Shown: positions 8,488 to 15,850 of the stretch, piece after piece
Numbering within the stretch: position 1 is the first letter of the stretch
Layout of the letters: every line of letters begins with the position of its first letter
DNA from: Bacteroidota bacterium
GTDB taxonomy: Bacteria > Bacteroidota > Bacteroidia > Bacteroidales > VadinHA17
Length of the DNA stretch: 32,029 bases
NCBI GenBank assembly: GCA_030611395.1
Contig: JAUWPX010000001.1
Location: 1-32,029 of the forward strand
Direction of reading: 5' to 3'
Notes under the pieces: generated by a model
The model's database searches: none
What the model saw: only the letters and a program-made list of their open reading frames with translations
What the model was told of the DNA's origin: nothing
Program-made: the position numbers and the translations under genes

Positions 8488-9318
8488 ATGGCTGTAAAAA
8501 AAATAAAACCCGTTACACCGGGGCAGAGATTTAAACTGGCAAGTACATTTGAGGAAATTACTGCGTCATCTCCTGAGAAATCGCTTATCCGTCCATTGAA
8601 AAAAAGCGGAGGAAGAAATAATAAGGGCAGGATGACAATGAGATATCTTGGTGGTGGTCATAAAAGAAGGTATCGTCTAATAGATTTCAAAAGGAATAAA
8701 GAAGGGATGCCGGCCAGAGTTAAAAGCATTGAATATGATCCTAACCGGACATCGCGGATAGCTTTACTGGTTTATGAAGACGGTGAGAAGAGATACATTA
8801 TTGCTCCAGGTGGATTAAAAGTAGGTGATACTGTTGAAGCAGGTAAAGGAGTTAGTCCTGAAATAGGAAACACTCTTTATCTTTCTGATATTCCTCTTGG
8901 GACTGTAATTCATAATATTGAACTTCAACCAGGACAAGGTGGAATTCTTGCCAGATGTGGCGGTTCATATGCACAATTGACATCCAGAGAAGGAAAGTTT
9001 GCTATTATCAAACTTCCATCAGGTGAGTCGAGAAAAGTACTGGTAACCTGTAAGGGAACAATTGGTGCAGTTTCAAATGCTGATCATGGTCTTGAAGTAT
9101 CTGGCAAAGCCGGAAGAAGCAGATGGTTGGGAAGAAGACCACGGGTACGGGGTGTTGCAATGAATCCTGTTGATCATCCAATGGGAGGTGGTGAAGGAAA
9201 GGCTTCAGGCGGACATCCAAGGTCAAGAAAAGGCCTTCCTGCTAAAGGTTATAAAACCAGACCACGTAAGAAGTATTCTGATAAGTATATTGTAGTTAAA
9301 AGAAAGAAAAAGAGATAG
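8488..9318 (+). CDS. rplB: 50S ribosomal protein uL2
   Basis: 276 residues. The most conserved block, NPVDHPMGGGEGKASGGHPR, keeps the DHP histidine equivalent to E. coli H229, needed for subunit association and peptidyl transfer; the following H of E. coli (HPHGG) is Met here, as I recall is usual in Bacteroidota. Ends in a lysine-rich tail. Confidence 0.98.
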   Translation: MAVKKIKPVTPGQRFKLASTFEEITASSPEKSLIRPLKKSGGRNNKGRMTMRYLGGGHKRRYRLIDFKRNKEGMPARVKSIEYDPNRTSRIALLVYEDGEKRYIIAPGGLKVGDTVEAGKGVSPEIGNTLYLSDIPLGTVIHNIELQPGQGGILARCGGSYAQLTSREGKFAIIKLPSGESRKVLVTCKGTIGAVSNADHGLEVSGKAGRSRWLGRRPRVRGVAMNPVDHPMGGGEGKASGGHPRSRKGLPAKGYKTRPRKKYSDKYIVVKRKKKR

Positions 9319-9338
9319 TAATTTAATTAACTAATATA

Positions 9339-9604
9339 ATGAGTCGATCACTTAAAAAAGGGCCTTTTATTGACTATAAGCTGGAGAAGCGTGTTTTGGA
9401 AATGAATGAATTGGGAAGAAGAAAGTTGTTAAAACCTGGTCGAGGCGTTCAGTGATTTCTCCTGATTTTGTTGGACATACGATTGCCGTTCATAATGGAA
9501 ATAAATTCATTCCGGTTTATATTACAGAAAATATGGTGGGGCATAAATTTGGTGAATTTGCACCAACAAGAATTTTCCGCGGACATGGTGGAAGAGACAG
9601 GTAA
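9339..9604 (+). CDS. rpsS: 30S ribosomal protein uS19, reading frame broken by a 1-nt deletion in an A run
   Basis: The ATG at 9339 begins MSRSLKKGPFIDYKLEKRVL, clearly uS19, but the frame runs to TGA at 9453-9455 after GRRKLLKPGRGVQ. From the last A of the AAAA run (9431-9434) the next frame gives TWSRRSVISPDFVGHTIAVH, then IPVYITENMVGHKFGEFAPT and FRGHGGRDR, ending TAA at 9602-9604. One extra A in the run restores an 88-residue uS19 of normal length. The protein is essential and sits in its normal place (20 nt after rplB, 43 nt before rplV), so a homopolymer sequencing or assembly error is the simplest explanation. A true mutation or -1 slippage on AAA is possible but unlikely. Confidence 0.9.
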
Positions 9605-9647
9605 TTTGTATCCGGCTTTTATAGAATAAAAAAAACCAGATAAGATA

Positions 9648-10073
9648 ATGGGTTCAAGAAAAAAAAATAAGGCTGAAAAACTAAAGGAAGAAAGAACAAA
9701 TAAGTATATGGCAGTTTTGAAAAATTGCCCTACATCTCCAAGGAAGATGAGACTTGTTGCTGATATGATTAGGGGTGAAGATGTGAATAAAGCACTTGAT
9801 ATGCTGAAATACAGTCCGAAAGAAGCTTCAAGAAAAGTAGAGAAATTGTTGCTCTCTGCTATTGCAAACTGGCAGAATAAAAATGAAGGAGCCAGGGTAG
9901 AAGAGAGTAATCTTTTTATAAAAGAATTATTTGTTGACAGTGGGAGGGTACTGAAACGAATACGCCCGGCACCTCAGGGCAGGGCTCATAGAATAAGGAA
10001 AAGATCAAACCACGTTACAATGATATTAGGTAGTTTAAATTTAACTGAAGAACTCTCAACAAATAATAAATAG
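9648..10073 (+). CDS. rplV: 50S ribosomal protein uL22
   Basis: 141 residues with the N-terminal extension MGSRKKNKAEKLKEERTNKY typical of Bacteroidota, then the conserved core NCPTSPRKMRLVADMIRG and the tunnel-lining beta-hairpin ending RPAPQGRAHRIRKRSNHVT. Its TAG is directly followed by the rpsC ATG. Confidence 0.97.
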   Translation: MGSRKKNKAEKLKEERTNKYMAVLKNCPTSPRKMRLVADMIRGEDVNKALDMLKYSPKEASRKVEKLLLSAIANWQNKNEGARVEESNLFIKELFVDSGRVLKRIRPAPQGRAHRIRKRSNHVTMILGSLNLTEELSTNNK

Positions 10074-10763
10074 ATGGGACAAAAAGTTAATCCGATAGGA
10101 AACAGATTAGGTATTATCAAGGGATGGGATTCCAACTGGTACGGTGGAAAAGATTATACTGTTAAGCTTGTAGAGGATGCTAAGATTAGAGAATATTTGA
10201 ATGTGCGTCTGGCGAAGGCAAACGTATCAAAGATAATTATCGAAAGAACCCTGAAGATGATTACCGTGACCGTTAATACAGCACGTCCGGGAATCATTAT
10301 CGGTAAAGGCGGGCAAGAAGTTGATAAGCTGAAAGAAGAACTTAAGAAGATTACCAATAAAGAAGTTCAGATTAATATTTTTGAAGTAAAACGACCGGAA
10401 CTGGATGCAACTATCGTTGCTAACAATATTGCAAGACAACTTGAAGGAAAGATTTCTTACCGGAGAGCTATTAAAATGGCTATTGCTTCAACTATGAGGA
10501 TGGGGGCTGAAGGAATGAAGGTATTGATCTCGGGGAGGTTAGGCGGTGCTGAAATGGCCCGGACAGAGACATATAAGGATGGCAGAATACCGTTACATAC
10601 TTTCAGAGCTGATATTGACTATGCTCTGGGTGAGGCGCTAACTAAAGTTGGTCTGATTGGAATTAAAGTATGGATTTGCAAAGGTGAAATAATTGGTAAA
10701 CGTGACCTTTCTCCAAATATTGAAGCTAAGAGTCCCAAAAGGGGGCCGCGGAGAAGAAAATAA
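10074..10763 (+). CDS. rpsC: 30S ribosomal protein uS3
   Basis: 229 residues. A type II KH domain carries the IIIGKGGQEVDKL loop, and the C-terminal domain includes GRLGGAEMARTETYKDGRIP. It forms part of the mRNA entry channel. Zero-nt junction with rplV, then a 41-nt AT-rich gap to rplP. Confidence 0.98.
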   Translation: MGQKVNPIGNRLGIIKGWDSNWYGGKDYTVKLVEDAKIREYLNVRLAKANVSKIIIERTLKMITVTVNTARPGIIIGKGGQEVDKLKEELKKITNKEVQINIFEVKRPELDATIVANNIARQLEGKISYRRAIKMAIASTMRMGAEGMKVLISGRLGGAEMARTETYKDGRIPLHTFRADIDYALGEALTKVGLIGIKVWICKGEIIGKRDLSPNIEAKSPKRGPRRRK

Positions 10764-10804
10764 AAATTGATAATAAAGTTTTTTAATACGAAAGCTGAAA
10801 AGAG

Positions 10805-11224
10805 ATGTTACAGCCAAAGAAGACAAAGTTTAGAAGAAGCCAGAAAGGAAAAATGAAGGGTAATGCTAAGAGGGGATATACTCTGTCTTTTGGTTCATTC
10901 GGAATTAAAGTTTTGCAGGAAGCATGGATTACAGGAAGGCAGATTGAAGCAGCAAGACAGGCTGTTACCCGTCATATGAAGCGTGAAGGACAGATATGGA
11001 TAAGGATTTTTCCTGATAAACCTATCACTAAGAAACCTGCCGAAGTTAGAATGGGAAAAGGGAAGGGTGCTCCTGAGGGTTTTGTTGCATGTGTATCACC
11101 CGGAAGGATTATAATTGAGGCCGAAGGTGTACCTATAAAAATAGCAAAGGAAGCCCTCAGACTTGCAGCACAGAAGCTGCCGGTTACAACCAGGTTTGTT
11201 GTACGGAATGATTATGTTGAATAA
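10805..11224 (+). CDS. rplP: 50S ribosomal protein uL16
   Basis: 139 residues, MLQPKKTKFRRSQKGKMKG at the start and the conserved ITGRQIEAARQAVTRHMKR and RMGKGKGAPEGFVACV blocks. It binds near the A-site tRNA elbow and completes the peptidyl transferase region late in assembly. Confidence 0.98.
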   Translation: MLQPKKTKFRRSQKGKMKGNAKRGYTLSFGSFGIKVLQEAWITGRQIEAARQAVTRHMKREGQIWIRIFPDKPITKKPAEVRMGKGKGAPEGFVACVSPGRIIIEAEGVPIKIAKEALRLAAQKLPVTTRFVVRNDYVE

Positions 11225-11238
11225 ACAATAATATAGTG

Positions 11239-11445
11239 ATGGATACAGCTGAAATTAAAGGATTAACCACTAAGGAAATTTTTGAACGCATCGAAAATGA
11301 ACAGAATTTTTTGGGCAGGCAAAGAATGAATCATGCCGTGTCTCCGTTGGATAATCCTATGAAATTAAAAGAAAGCCGCAGAATTATTGCCAGATTAAAA
11401 ACTATTCTGCGTCAAAGACAAATGAATGAGGAACCAAATAGTTAG
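11239..11445 (+). CDS. rpmC: 50S ribosomal protein uL29
   Basis: 68 residues of helical hairpin at the tunnel exit. I take the ATG at 11239 rather than the GTG immediately before it at 11236; they differ by one residue. The core includes LTTKEIFERIENEQNFLGRQ and ESRRIIARLKTILRQRQ. Confidence 0.95.
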   Translation: MDTAEIKGLTTKEIFERIENEQNFLGRQRMNHAVSPLDNPMKLKESRRIIARLKTILRQRQMNEEPNS

Positions 11446-11451
11446 TTTTCA

Positions 11452-11709
11452 ATGGAAAAGAGAAATCTGAGAAAAGAAAAAACAGGGCTTGTGGTAAGTA
11501 ATAAAATGGAGAAATCTATTGTTGTTACTGTAAACCGAAAAATAAAGCACCCTATTTATGGTAAATTCGTGAACAAGACAAGTAAATTTGTTGCTCATGA
11601 TGAAGAAAACAATTGCAATATTGGCGACTTAGTGAAGATTATGGAAACCAGGCCATTGAGCAAAAATAAAGTCTGGCGGTTAGTTGAAGTAATTGAAAGA
11701 GTTAAATAG
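11452..11709 (+). CDS. rpsQ: 30S ribosomal protein uS17
   Basis: 85-residue OB-fold primary 16S binder: RKEKTGLVVSNKMEKSIVV, then HPIYGKFVNKTSKFVAHDEE and a terminal VWRLVEVIE strand. 6 nt after rpmC, 2 nt before rplN. Confidence 0.97.
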   Translation: MEKRNLRKEKTGLVVSNKMEKSIVVTVNRKIKHPIYGKFVNKTSKFVAHDEENNCNIGDLVKIMETRPLSKNKVWRLVEVIERVK

Positions 11710-11711
11710 CT

Positions 11712-12077
11712 ATGATACAGCAAGAAAGCAGATTATTAGTTGCAGATAATACGGGGGCAAAAGAAGTTCTTTGTATTCGCGTGTTGGGTGGTACCCGTAG
11801 AAGATATGCATCTATTGGTGACAAGATAATTGTTACAGTTAAAAGTGCTTTGCCTTCCGGTGAAGTTAAAAAAGGCATGGTAAGTACAGCTGTGGTTGTC
11901 AGAACCAAAAAGGAAATAAGAAGACCCGATGGATCATATATTCGCTTTGATGATAATGCTGTTGTTCTTTTGAATGCCGTGAATGAGATTCGTGGAACAA
12001 GGATATTTGGTCCGGTTCCCAGGGAGCTACGTGAAAAGTATATGAAGATCATATCCTTAGCACCTGAAGTATTATAA
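11712..12077 (+). CDS. rplN: 50S ribosomal protein uL14
   Basis: 121 residues, MIQQESRLLVADNTGAKEVL at the N terminus, RTKKEIRRPDGSYIRFDDNA in the middle and RGTRIFGPVPRELR near the end. It sits at the subunit interface and is the docking site for silencing factor RsfS in other bacteria. Confidence 0.98.
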   Translation: MIQQESRLLVADNTGAKEVLCIRVLGGTRRRYASIGDKIIVTVKSALPSGEVKKGMVSTAVVVRTKKEIRRPDGSYIRFDDNAVVLLNAVNEIRGTRIFGPVPRELREKYMKIISLAPEVL

Positions 12078-12096
12078 TTTTAAAAAGCATATTCAG

Positions 12097-12420
12097 ATGC
12101 AGAAGAAATTGCACATAAAAAAGGGAGATTCGGTTGTTGTTAATACAGGCGAATCAAAAGGACAACGTGGCAGAGTATTAGAAATTTATCGTAAGAAACA
12201 ACGTGCTCTTGTTGAGGGAGTTAATATAATATCTAAGCATACAAAACCTGATGCTCAAAATCCTCAGGGAGGGATTGTGAAAAAAGAAGCCCCTGTTCAT
12301 ATTTCAAACCTGATGCTTATCGATCCTTCAAGCGGTGAGCCAACACGGACAGGAAGAAAATATAACGATAATAAAAAATTGGTGCGTTATTCAAAAAAAT
12401 CAGGGGAGGAGATTAAGTAA
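12097..12420 (+). CDS. rplX: 50S ribosomal protein uL24
   Basis: 107 residues with a KOW motif at the N terminus (HIKKGDSVVVNTGESKGQRG), one of the two assembly initiators of the 50S. The stop overlaps the rplE ATG by 1 nt (TAATG). Confidence 0.97.
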   Translation: MQKKLHIKKGDSVVVNTGESKGQRGRVLEIYRKKQRALVEGVNIISKHTKPDAQNPQGGIVKKEAPVHISNLMLIDPSSGEPTRTGRKYNDNKKLVRYSKKSGEEIK

Positions 12421-12974
12421 TGGAAAAAACACTCACACTGAGAAAGAAATACCTCGAGGAAATAGTTCCTGCGTTGAAAAAAGAATTTGGATACAAATCA
12501 AGGATGCAGGTCCCAAGGTTGCAGAAAATTGTAATCAATCAGGGAATTGGTGAAGCTGTTGCGGATAAAAAGATGATAGACATCGGAGTGGATGAAATTT
12601 CTGCTATTGCAGGTCAAAAAGCTGTACAAACCAGATCAAAAAAGGATATATCCAATTTCAAACTCAGAAAGGATATGCCTATTGGTGTTACAGTGACTTT
12701 GCGGAGGGATAGAATGTACGAATTTCTGGAAAGACTTATTCGTGTAACGATACCTCGTATAAGGGATTTTAGAGGTATTAATAATAAATTTGATGGACAT
12801 GGGAATTATACTCTGGGGATTACTGAACAGATAATTTTTCCTGAAATCAATCTTGATAAAATTAATAAAATTCAGGGGCTGCAGATATCATTTGTGTCTT
12901 CAGCTCAGACAGACGAAGAAGGATTAGCGCTATTACGAGAATTCGGAATGCCTTTTAAAAACATTAATAAATAG
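12420..12974 (+). CDS. rplE: 50S ribosomal protein uL5
   Basis: 184 residues; conserved KIVINQGIGEAVADKK, GVTVTLRRDRMYEFLERL and the NYTLGITEQIIFPEI block. It binds 5S rRNA with uL18 and contacts P-site tRNA through the central protuberance. Translationally coupled to rplX by a 1-nt overlap. Confidence 0.98.
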   Translation: MEKTLTLRKKYLEEIVPALKKEFGYKSRMQVPRLQKIVINQGIGEAVADKKMIDIGVDEISAIAGQKAVQTRSKKDISNFKLRKDMPIGVTVTLRRDRMYEFLERLIRVTIPRIRDFRGINNKFDGHGNYTLGITEQIIFPEINLDKINKIQGLQISFVSSAQTDEEGLALLREFGMPFKNINK

Positions 12975-12980
12975 ATCAGT

Positions 12981-13250
12981 ATGGCAAAGGAATCAATGAA
13001 AGCCCGGGAAGTTAAGCGTAAAAAGCTTGTTGATAAGTATGCAGAAAAAAGGGCAAAGCTTAAAGCAGAAGGTGATTATGTTGGGTTAAGCCTATTGCCA
13101 CGAAATTCGAATCCAATTCGTTTGCATAACAGGTGCAGTCTTACCGGTCGTCCGAAGGGATATATGAGACAGTTTGGTATTAGCAGGATTACTTTTCGCG
13201 AAATGGCAAATAAAGGTTTGATCCCTGGAGTAAAAAAAGCGAGTTGGTAA
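12981..13250 (+). CDS. rpsN: 30S ribosomal protein uS14, zinc-independent form
   Basis: 89 residues, the long form without the CxxC-x12-CxxC zinc knuckle of the 61-residue type; only one Cys remains (HNRCSLTGRPKGYMRQFGIS). It belongs to the 30S head next to uS3 and uS10. Followed by the longest gap inside the operon (57 nt), which contains a hairpin. Confidence 0.97.
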   Translation: MAKESMKAREVKRKKLVDKYAEKRAKLKAEGDYVGLSLLPRNSNPIRLHNRCSLTGRPKGYMRQFGISRITFREMANKGLIPGVKKASW

Positions 13251-13260
13251 ATTGTTTTAT

Positions 13261-13273
13261 CCCGGTAACCGGG
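13261..13273 (+). promoter_or_regulatory. GC-rich inverted repeat in the rpsN-rpsH gap
   Basis: CCCGGTAACCGGG, a perfect inverted repeat that can fold as a 5-bp CCCGG/CCGGG stem with a TAA loop. It stands out in an AT-rich gap and is followed by a G and then A-rich sequence, so it is not an intrinsic terminator. An RNA processing, stability or uS8-binding role is conceivable, as it lies 34 nt before rpsH, but nothing in the sequence proves it. Confidence 0.4.
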
Positions 13274-13307
13274 GAAAAAGGAATAAAGAAATTAAACAGA
13301 GAACAAA

Positions 13308-13703
13308 ATGACAGATCCGATAGCAGATTATCTTACGAGAATAAGAAATGCCATAATGGCAAAAAATAAGGTGGTTGAAATTCCGGCTTCTAATATAAGG
13401 AAAGATATGACCAAAATCCTTTTTGATTCGGGCTATATCCTTAACTATAAGTTTGTGGACGATGATCTTCAGGGAATTATTAAAATAGCTTTGAAATATA
13501 GTCCGGAAAATAAAAAATCAGCCATAAAATCGATTAAGAGAGTGAGCCGTCCGGGTTTGAGAAAGTATACAGGTGCAGCTAACTTGCCCAGAGTGCTTAA
13601 TGGTCTGGGGATAGCAATACTTTCAACTTCGCAGGGTGTAATGACCAATAAGGCAGCAAGGAAGATGAATATTGGTGGTGAAGTTTTATGTTACGTGCAA
13701 TAA
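13308..13703 (+). CDS. rpsH: 30S ribosomal protein uS8
   Basis: 131 residues, MTDPIADYLTRIRNAIMAKN at the start and the C-terminal STSQGVMTNKAARKMNIGGE block. Primary 16S binder of the central domain and, in E. coli, the translational repressor of the spc operon. The gap before it holds a hairpin; the gap after it holds a perfect Shine-Dalgarno for rplF. Confidence 0.98.
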   Translation: MTDPIADYLTRIRNAIMAKNKVVEIPASNIRKDMTKILFDSGYILNYKFVDDDLQGIIKIALKYSPENKKSAIKSIKRVSRPGLRKYTGAANLPRVLNGLGIAILSTSQGVMTNKAARKMNIGGEVLCYVQ

Positions 13704-13707
13704 GTTT

Positions 13708-13715
13708 AAGGAGGT
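13708..13715 (+). promoter_or_regulatory. Strong Shine-Dalgarno sequence before rplF
   Basis: AAGGAGGT ends 7 nt before the rplF ATG at 13723. It is the only canonical Shine-Dalgarno I see among the cluster's genes; the other starts have A-rich or AT-rich leaders, as usual in Bacteroidota, where the 16S anti-SD is occluded on the ribosome. Confidence 0.75.
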
Positions 13716-13722
13716 TAATTAA

Positions 13723-14274
13723 ATGTCGAGAATAGGAATTTTGCCGATTCAATTACCAGAGGGAGTGACAGTTACAGTCAATAAAAATGTAATTGTTGTT
13801 AAAGGCCCTCTTGGTGAGTTGTCTCAGGAAATAAATAATGACATAAAGGTAAAGATTGAAGAAAATCATATGGTTCTGGAAAGACCTACCGATCAGAAAC
13901 GGCATAAAGCCCTGCATGGACTCTATCGTTCATTGGTTTTTAATATGGTTGCCGGTGTGTCAGAAGGATATACGATACAACAGGAATTGGTTGGTGTTGG
14001 TTTCAAAGCTGAAGCAAAGGGTCAAAGACTGGAGCTGAATTTAGGTTTTTCGCATGATATTTATATTGAATTACCTGAGGAAGTTAAAGTTGAGACTGTA
14101 ACTGAACGGAGAAAGAATCCTGTTATTACCTTAAAAAGTCATGACAAACAACTTATTGGACAGGTGGCTGCAAAGATCCGTTCATTTCGTCCCCCTGAAC
14201 CATATAAAGGTAAGGGAATTAGGTTTGTGGGTGAACAAATTAGAAAGAAAGCCGGGAAGGCTGCAAGTGTTTAA
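13723..14274 (+). CDS. rplF: 50S ribosomal protein uL6
   Basis: 183 residues with two repeated alpha/beta domains: MSRIGILPIQLPEGVTVTV at the start and the conserved C-terminal KIRSFRPPEPYKGKGIRF. It lies near the sarcin-ricin loop. It alone in the cluster has a strong Shine-Dalgarno (13708-13715). Confidence 0.98.
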   Translation: MSRIGILPIQLPEGVTVTVNKNVIVVKGPLGELSQEINNDIKVKIEENHMVLERPTDQKRHKALHGLYRSLVFNMVAGVSEGYTIQQELVGVGFKAEAKGQRLELNLGFSHDIYIELPEEVKVETVTERRKNPVITLKSHDKQLIGQVAAKIRSFRPPEPYKGKGIRFVGEQIRKKAGKAASV

Positions 14275-14295
14275 TAGTGTAAAACTAAGTATACT

Positions 14296-14655
14296 ATGCC
14301 TTTAACAAAGAGCGAAAGAAGACAAAAAATTAAAATACGTATCCGTGGAAAACTTTCCGGTACGAGTGAAAAACCGAGAATGTCTGTATTCAGAAGTAAC
14401 AAGCAGATATCTGTTCAGTTAATTGATGATTCTCAGGGTAAAACGCTGCTTGCAGCATCATCTCTTGAGAAAGTTATTGCAGATAAAAAGGTTATCACAA
14501 AAATCGAGCAAGCCAAACTTGTCGGGAAATTGATTGCAGAAAAATGTAAGAAAGATGGAATTAAGCAAGTAGTTTTCGATAGGAGTGTATATTTGTTTCA
14601 TGGGAGAGTAAAATCGTTAGCTGATGCAGCCCGGGAAAACGGGTTAAAAATTTAA
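14296..14655 (+). CDS. rplR: 50S ribosomal protein uL18
   Basis: 119 residues; RRQKIKIRIRGKLSGTSEKP, RMSVFRSNKQISVQLIDD and the C-terminal FDRSVYLFHGRVKSLADAAR are characteristic. It binds 5S rRNA together with uL5. 4 nt before rpsE. Confidence 0.97.
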   Translation: MPLTKSERRQKIKIRIRGKLSGTSEKPRMSVFRSNKQISVQLIDDSQGKTLLAASSLEKVIADKKVITKIEQAKLVGKLIAEKCKKDGIKQVVFDRSVYLFHGRVKSLADAARENGLKI

Positions 14656-14659
14656 GATT

Positions 14660-15175
14660 ATGTCGAACAGTATTAGAAAAGTAAAAACCATTGATCTTGA
14701 ACTCAAGGACCGACTTGTGGGTATTCAGAGGGTAACAAAGGTTACCAAAGGTGGTCGTACCTTTAGTTTTTCAGCAATTGTTGTGGTTGGTAATGAAGAT
14801 GGGATAGTTGGATACGGATTGGGAAAGGCCAGTGAAGTTACAACTGCCATTGCAAAGGGTGTTGAGGATGCAAAAAAGAACCTTATTAAAGTGCCAATTA
14901 TTAATGGTACAATTCCTCATGAGCAATTAGCTAAATTTGGTGGAGCAAAGGTATTTATTAAACCTGCATCCAGTGGTACAGGTGTTAAAGCAGGTGGTGC
15001 AATGAGAGCTGTGCTTGAAAGTGTCGGAGTAAAGAATGTTCTTGCGAAATCAAAAGGATCATCAAATCCGCACAACCTGGTTAAAGCTACTATGAAGGCG
15101 TTGCTTGAATTAAGAGACGCATTTTCTGTGGCCCGGCAAAGAGGAATTTCGATGGAAAAAGTTTTTAACGGTTAG
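14660..15175 (+). CDS. rpsE: 30S ribosomal protein uS5
   Basis: 171 residues. The N-terminal dsRBD-like half has the spectinomycin-region loop VTKVTKGGRTFSFSAIVVVG, with no deletion or obvious resistance change. The C-terminal half has GGAKVFIKPASSGTGVKAGG. It lines the mRNA entry channel with uS3 and uS4. Confidence 0.98.
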   Translation: MSNSIRKVKTIDLELKDRLVGIQRVTKVTKGGRTFSFSAIVVVGNEDGIVGYGLGKASEVTTAIAKGVEDAKKNLIKVPIINGTIPHEQLAKFGGAKVFIKPASSGTGVKAGGAMRAVLESVGVKNVLAKSKGSSNPHNLVKATMKALLELRDAFSVARQRGISMEKVFNG

Positions 15176-15193
15176 ATTAGAAAGATTTTGGTT

Positions 15194-15373
15194 ATGGCAA
15201 AAATTCGCGTAACACAGGTAAAAAGTAAAATAGGTAGTGAAAAGCGTCAGAAAAGAACGCTTGAAGCACTTGGTTTGAAAAAAATGCAAAGCTCTGTTGA
15301 GGTAGAAGCTACGCCGCAAATATTGGGAATGGTTAATAAAGTCATTCACCTTGTGAAAGTTGAAAAATTGTAA
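15194..15373 (+). CDS. rpmD: 50S ribosomal protein uL30
   Basis: 59 residues from the ATG at 15194 (MAKIRVTQVKSKIGSEKRQK), the normal family length. A TTG two codons upstream in frame is rejected as start. The C terminus LGMVNKVIHLVKVEKL is typical. Short but in its conserved place between rpsE and rplO. Confidence 0.95.
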   Translation: MAKIRVTQVKSKIGSEKRQKRTLEALGLKKMQSSVEVEATPQILGMVNKVIHLVKVEKL

Positions 15374-15397
15374 TAATAAAATATATGTTTCATTATC

Positions 15398-15850
15398 ATG
15401 GATTTAAGTAATTTAAAACCTGCAGAAGGATCAACAAAAAAACCCAAAAGGATCGGAAGAGGTCAGGGGTCTGGAAGAGGTGGCACTGCTACCAGAGGAC
15501 ATAAGGGTCAGAAATCCAGGTCGGGATACTCAAAGAAAATTGGTTTTGAAGGTGGCCAAATGCCTCTGCAGCGCAGGGTTCCTAAATTTGGATTTACGAA
15601 TCCCACCAGGAAAGAGTATAAAGGTGTGAATCTGGATGTGATCCAGGCTCTTGCTGAAAAGATAAAGACAGATAAAATAGATATTGAAACACTTGTAAAA
15701 GCCGGGGTAGTATCTGGGAGGACTTTAGTGAAAATTCTGGGTAATGGTAAGTTAACAATGAAACTTGATGTGAAAGCACATGCTTTCTCAAAGTCAGCAC
15801 AGGAAGCCATTGAATCCAGGAAAGGAACTGTTGAAAAAATAACTTTCTAA
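15398..15850 (+). CDS. rplO: 50S ribosomal protein uL15
   Basis: 150 residues. The Gly/Arg-rich N-terminal extension KRIGRGQGSGRGGTATRGHK threads into 23S rRNA, followed by GFEGGQMPLQRRVPKFGF. Its TAA overlaps the secY ATG by 1 nt. Confidence 0.97.
   Translation: MDLSNLKPAEGSTKKPKRIGRGQGSGRGGTATRGHKGQKSRSGYSKKIGFEGGQMPLQRRVPKFGFTNPTRKEYKGVNLDVIQALAEKIKTDKIDIETLVKAGVVSGRTLVKILGNGKLTMKLDVKAHAFSKSAQEAIESRKGTVEKITF

Noticed and set aside
9432..9455. Programmed -1 frameshifting in rpsS
   Set aside because: The site lacks a full X-XXY-YYZ slippery heptamer (G-TTA-AAA) and I see no convincing downstream structure; uS19 is not known to use frameshifting, so a missing A is simpler.
11702..12052. 116-codon open frame on the minus strand over rplN
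   Set aside because: Antisense shadow of rplN, which is clearly the real gene.
13261..13280. Hairpin before rpsH as an intrinsic terminator
   Set aside because: The stem is followed by A-rich sequence, not a T run, in the sense direction, and the minus strand also lacks a T run; the spc genes continue downstream.
15188..15196. TTG start for rpmD giving two extra residues
   Set aside because: The ATG at 15194 gives the normal MAKIRVTQ start and family length.
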